Shown here: positions 7,469 to 10,265 of the stretch, one piece after another
How positions within the stretch are numbered: position 1 is the stretch's first letter
Layout of the letters: each line of letters begins with the position of its first letter
Assembly (NCBI GenBank): GCA_963725415.1
Contig: CAVRZY010000287.1
Span: forward strand, 1-10,265
Source: CAVRZY01 sp963725415
GTDB lineage: Bacteria > Acidobacteriota > Terriglobia > Bryobacterales > Bryobacteraceae
Length of the DNA: 10,265 nucleotides
Direction of reading: 5' to 3'
Notes under the pieces: model-generated
What the model was told of the DNA's origin: nothing
What the model saw: the letters and a program-made list of their open reading frames with translations, nothing else
The model's database searches: none
Translations under genes and position numbers: made by a program

Positions 7469-8030
7469 CGGGGCGAAGTGTCGGGCGGCGCGGCATAGGC
7501 GGCGCGGAGTGCGGATTCGACGCGCCGGAGTTCGGCGGACTGGGCCGGAGTGTAAGAGGCTTCGATGTGCTCGAGCGCCGCTTCGCACTGGTCAAGCGGG
7601 AAAAGGCGGCGCCCCGGTGCGGAGCGGGCGCGTGCCATGAGGATGGCGGCCGGGGGGGCTTCAAAGGCTTCGGCGAGGCCGATGCGGATGTGGGCGAGCG
7701 CCTCGCGGAAGCTCATGCCGAGATTGCGGGCCAAGCCAGCGAACGCCGGCGCAGAGTGAGCGTCGGGAGGGCCGAGGGCGGCAATGCCGTGAGAGTCGAG
7801 TAAAGCCGTGAGCGAGACGCCGCGCGCCTTGGCGATCCCCTCGATGTAATCGGCCATGGACAGGGGTACGAAGCCGACCCGCGAGCGTTCCTCGCGGAGC
7901 CTAGCCAGCGCCAGCGGGGCGAGGGCGGCGTCCCGGCAGCGCACGCGAAACGCCGGCGACACGTCGAAGGACGGCGGGGCGGAATCGGGGAATTGGTGGA
8001 GATCGCGGGCCGACTCGACGTGGGTAAGCA
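7465..8030 (-). CDS. Unrecognised protein, 5'-truncated at an assembly junction
   Basis: About 188 residues remain, ending at the TGA that overlaps the ATPase start (ATGA). The upstream part of the open frame (8367 to about 8031) is archaeal RNase J and does not belong to it. The first in-frame Met after the join is at 7857 (MADYIEGIAKARGVSLTALL), giving 130 residues. However, the preceding RVGFVPLS looks continuous with it, so the real start is probably upstream and lost. The core is helical: ARGVSLTALLDSHGI resembles a helix-turn-helix-like or regulator helix pair, and LARNLGMSFREALAHIRIGLAEAF a second amphipathic pair. A C-terminal charged helix follows. No catalytic motif is seen. Overlap with the ATPase gene implies co-translation, so it may be a regulator or adaptor of that ATPase (inference). 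I do not recognise the family. Confidence 0.65.
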
Positions 8031-8034
8031 CGAT
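8022..8034. other. Probable chimeric junction: archaeal RNase J to bacterial operon
   Basis: Minus-strand coding changes from RNase J (KAIVLTH) to an unrelated bacterial protein within a few codons, in the middle of the conserved HxHxDH motif. GC rises and frame breaks become rarer on the low-coordinate side. A short shared string (around acccacg) may have allowed the join. Confidence 0.75.
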
Positions 8035-8289
8035 CGCCTTGACCTTTCGGCCGTGAAGGATGTTGTCGTCAGGTATCCCATTTATATTGATGAGCTCCTC
8101 GCGGCTCATCTTTCCTATCTCCGCGTCCTCGAACGCCATGATGCTGTCGAGCCTTATGCCCATGTCGACGATTATATAATTTCCATCAAACCCCAAAGCG
8201 GTCATGTTCTTGCCGACCTCGCCAAGGCCGCCGATCGGAATTATTTCAACCGCCAAGATCTCCCCGCCCTTCTGTTTTTCTAAATTCAT
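8030..8289 (-). CDS. Archaeal-type ribonuclease J, N-terminal fragment (3' part missing)
   Basis: ATG 8289-8287 starts MNLEKQKGGEILAVEIIPIG, leading into GGLGEVGKNMTAL, VDMGIRL, a stretch with IPDDNIL, and KAIVLTH. These are the first strands of the metallo-beta-lactamase fold of RNase J, and the IPDDxIL insertion is typical of archaeal members. The protein stops being RNase J exactly at KAIVLTH: the next residues should be the rest of HxHxDH but read VESARDLHQF, belonging to the bacterial gene downstream. Only about 86 of the usual 430-550 residues are present, so this copy has no metal site. It follows IDI-2 directly, the order known from archaeal mevalonate-pathway operons. As read, it continues the last IDI-2 frame without a stop. 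Confidence 0.85.
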
Positions 8290-9078
8290 TCCGCGGGCCA
8301 GAAGCCAATCCCGAGTCCTACCTGTGACTATGAAATCGGCCTTGCGCAAATCGGCCATTCGCCGCATCCTGTCAAAAACATCGCCGCCTTTAGCTCCGCC
8401 ATGAAGTCTCGAAGCAATTCACGACGGCGGCTTTGCCCTTCTGGGCGGCGCGAAGAACCGGCAACGCAACGCCCACAAGATCGGCTCCCAAGGCCAGCGC
8501 CTTCGCTGCGTCGAGTCCTGAACGTATGCCGCCGCTCGATATCACTGGAACCTTGACAGCTGCCGCGACTTCGGCCGTGCAAACCGCAGTGGGTATGCCC
8601 CAGTCCCAGAAAGTCATTCCGACCGCGGACCCTTTCGGCATCCTGAGCGTCTCAACGCCCAGCCCAAGAAGTGCCTCCAGCCCCGCTGACGTCAATCGCT
8701 GAAGCTCCAGCTCCAACAAGTTCCCTGGCAACCTCGGCGCCTGACCCCGCCGCCAGTCTCTTTTGCGATAACGGGCAAATCCAAGCCCTTGCAAACTTTG
8801 GAGAACTTTTCCACACGCGCCCCTGTACATCGGTTCTCCCTCCGGCTGCACAGTTCCTGCAGCGGGTTCATGTGTATGGAAAGCGCATCAGCTTCGATCA
8901 TCTCAACGGCTCTGCGCGCCTCGGCGACGCCATAACCCTGGGTCAGCTGCGGCATTCCGATGTTGCCGACGAGAAAGACGTCCGGCGCGACACTCCTGAC
9001 CTTGAAGGTCTCGGCCAACTTCGGGTCCTCAATCGCTGCCCTTTGGCTGCCGACGCCGAAAGCTATGCCAAGCTCCTG
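8290..9078 (-). pseudogene. fni: Type 2 isopentenyl-diphosphate isomerase (IDI-2), 5'-truncated and multiply frameshifted
   Basis: IDI-2 is an FMN- and NADPH-dependent enzyme that interconverts isopentenyl and dimethylallyl diphosphate. Pieces in successive frames give its motifs in correct order: ELGIAFGVGSQRAAIEDP, LSIHMNPLQE, VQPEGEPMYRG, LPVIAKETGGGV, ASAIDVSGAGGTSWAG, VETLRMPKGSAVGMTFWDWG, VISSGGIRSGLDAAKALALG, FMAELKAAMFLTG and LRKADFIVTGRTRDWLL. The frame changes near 8855, 8815, 8741, 8660, 8420 and 8365, each fixable by one base. The residues conserved for FMN and substrate binding are otherwise kept, so errors in the read are more likely than old decay. The first roughly 85-90 residues of the enzyme are missing: the 5' end is joined in frame to a spermidine-synthase-like gene. 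The neighbouring RNase J points to an archaeal source. Confidence 0.85.
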
Positions 9079-9086
9079 GGTCTTTG
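9073..9086. other. Probable chimeric junction: spermidine-synthase-like gene to IDI-2
   Basis: On the minus strand SVDEAVSQAKT (end region of the synthase-like fold) runs in frame into QELGIAFGVGSQR (about residue 85-90 of IDI-2). Both domains are cut internally, which no functional fusion would need. Confidence 0.78.
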
Positions 9087-9868
9087 CCTGGCTTACCGCC
9101 TCATCTACGGAAAGCGTTCGTCCATTGGGCCCGGGCGATACGAGCATTGCATTGGTGGAATACTCGTCAACAAACACCTGGCACCGCCCGAATACCGCCA
9201 GAAAAGTCGCCAGCTCCGCGTCAAAGAGACGATTGTTTTGGAATACATTCGCGACGACCACGCCATCTTCGGCAAGAACGCCTTTTACCTGCTCAAGAAA
9301 TTCCTTTGTCATCAGATGAAACGGTATATACTCGCTGTTGAACGCATCCAGGACAACAATGTCGTATTTCTCCGCTGACTTCCTGCGAAGCAGTTCCTTG
9401 ATAAACATCCGACCGTCGGAAATGTGCACTCTTAGCTTGTCGTCCTCGCGAAAACCGAAGAATTGTTTTGCCGTCTGCTGAATATCGGGGTCTATTTCCG
9501 CCACGTCAATATCAGTCGCCGGAAAATAACTGTGCATTTCCCGCGGAATCACTCCGCCGCCCAGCCCCAGCACAAGTATCCTCTTTGGCTCCGGCTTATA
9601 CAACAGCCCGCAGAAGGCAAGTTTTGTGTAACTCAGCATATGCTGCGCGTAAATTATTCAAATCGACCTGGCTTTGCACCTGCACGGCGGGCTGCTTGCC
9701 GAATCGCAACGTCACAACGGACCCGCGTTTGTAAACCAGTATGCGGTGGTAAAGCGAGTCCTTCTGATAAATAAGCCGGCCCCACTCGCCGTCGGCTGCC
9801 GCGCCGATAACCGGCAATTGACAAAAAACAGCTACGCAAAACACGATAGTTAAAACAACCTTGCGCAT
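9079..9868 (-). CDS. Spermidine-synthase-like protein, C-terminally truncated and frameshifted
   Basis: From ATG 9868 the protein begins MRKVVLTIVFCVAVFCQLPV, a signal peptide or single membrane helix, followed by the beta-strand domain of the family (RLIYQKDSLYHRILVYK, LRFGKQPAVQVQSQVDL). A frame change near 9647-9652 (one extra base) leads into QHMLSYTKLAF and then the methyltransferase-like core: nucleotide-binding loop VLGLGGGVIPREM, acidic strand end DVAEIDPDI, ISDGRMF, and the catalytic-region strand VVLDAFNSEYIPFHL. It matches the membrane-associated spermidine synthase-like group more than classical cytosolic SpeE. Whether it makes spermidine is unproven. Homology ends at about 9079 (SVDEAVSQAKT) where IDI-2 sequence begins. 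It could be the C-terminal half of one fused gene with the upstream membrane protein. Confidence 0.8.
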
Positions 9869-9872
9869 ATTC

Positions 9873-10265
9873 TTATTTTCCCGTGTCCTTTTTTTTCGCA
9901 CGACCGCCTGCAGAAGAATCACCACGCCCATAACCACTAACACGGCCCTGAAACAAGCAACGTATGCCGCATTGAAACGAGCACCAGATAAAATGCGGTC
10001 ACCACGCAGCCGGCGAAACTGGCCGCGGTCGAAAAGGCAAGCACCACCCCCGCATTAAGTCCGGAATCGCTCGCCTGCTTAGTCAGCCAACGCACCGCCG
10101 TAGGCGTCACCGTGCCAAGCAGAACAGTCGGCGCGCCAAAAAAAATAACGGCAGCCAGAAGAGAACCCCATTTCTCATCCAACCCGATATTGTACATCCC
10201 GTCGCACACCGGCTCTATAAATGCAGGCATAACACACAGCCATACACCGGCCGTAATGATGCCGG
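9873..10265 (-). CDS. Multi-spanning membrane protein of the spermidine synthase/MFS-like type, 3' part
   Basis: The frame is open to the right edge of the window. It encodes membrane helices: GIITAGVWLCVMPAFIEPV, LLAAVIFFGAPTVLLGTVTP, AGVVLAFSTAASFAGCVVTA and, after a 1-base frame break in the GGGCC near 9940, AVLVVMGVVILLQAVV. The TPTAVRWL and AFSTAASFAG motifs match the P-x-x-x-R-L and ST-x-GS-x-G helices of the 8-helix N-terminal domain in fused MFS/spermidine synthase proteins. After the last helix an 8-A run (9889-9896) precedes either an in-frame link to the synthase (RKKRTRENKN) or, one frame over, a basic tail KKKDTGK and TAA at 9875-9873. I give the latter end, but both are possible. 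Likely role is as membrane partner of the synthase-like domain; substrate is unknown. Confidence 0.7.

Noticed and set aside
7469..7588. Extension of the STAND ATPase frame to 7588
   Set aside because: The extra 40 residues are Arg-rich and overlap the preceding gene. The ATGA overlap and the sensible start at 7468 are preferred.
8671..9378. Plus-strand 235-codon open frame
   Set aside because: It is antisense to the clearly conserved IDI-2 and synthase-like segments and has no motif of its own.
8692..9639. A novel bifunctional spermidine synthase-isopentenyl diphosphate isomerase
   Set aside because: Both halves are truncated inside their catalytic folds, and the IDI-2 half is riddled with frame breaks, so a chimeric join is far more likely.

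Overview
This window looks like a metagenome-derived contig built from at least three pieces of different origin. About the first 8.03 kb is GC-rich bacterial DNA with long minus-strand genes, and GC drops visibly after that. The large multidomain ATPase and sensor-kinase content would suit an Acidobacteria-, Planctomycetes- or Chloroflexi-like host, but no taxonomic marker is present, so this is only a guess.

Region 1 (1-412, plus strand) is the 3' end of a gene resembling an APH-type small-molecule kinase. It converges on the operon of region 2, with stop codons 2 bases apart.

Region 2 (415 to about 8030, minus strand, read from high to low coordinates) is a tightly packed, translationally coupled operon. 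(i) An unrecognised protein, cut off at its 5' end. (ii) A STAND/AAA+ ATPase with intact Walker motifs, starting on a 4-base ATGA overlap. (iii) A sensor protein of about 1,224 residues with the order degenerate AAA+ module, TPR-like/linker region, GAF, PAS, GAF, histidine kinase. It starts on a 4-base GTGA overlap and is split by one apparent 1-base deletion at 4953-4956. (iv) A response regulator with an intact receiver and no recognisable DNA-binding output domain. (v) A soluble gluzincin-type metalloprotease (HETVH plus a WFDEG glutamate), also interrupted by one apparent 1-base insertion, at 907-910. Read together these look like a signalling cassette: NTPase switch and pseudo-ATPase sensor kinase, then phosphotransfer to a single-domain-like regulator, then an intracellular protease as likely effector. 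I know of no named system with this composition; it is the main biological finding.

Region 3 (about 8030-9078, minus strand) is a fragment of an archaeal-type isoprenoid operon: type 2 isopentenyl-diphosphate isomerase (IDI-2) followed by RNase J. The IDI-2 frame is broken at least six times in about 700 bases, and RNase J stops exactly where its HxHxDH metal motif should begin, fused in frame to protein (i). Region 4 (about 9079-10265, minus strand) is a membrane protein plus spermidine-synthase-like protein of the kind often fused in bacteria. It also has frame breaks and is fused in frame to the middle of IDI-2. Regions 3 and 4 are best explained by chimeric assembly of low-accuracy reads rather than by real gene fusions.

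No tRNA, rRNA, CRISPR array, insertion sequence or convincing terminator was seen. No gap longer than 300 bases lacks a gene.
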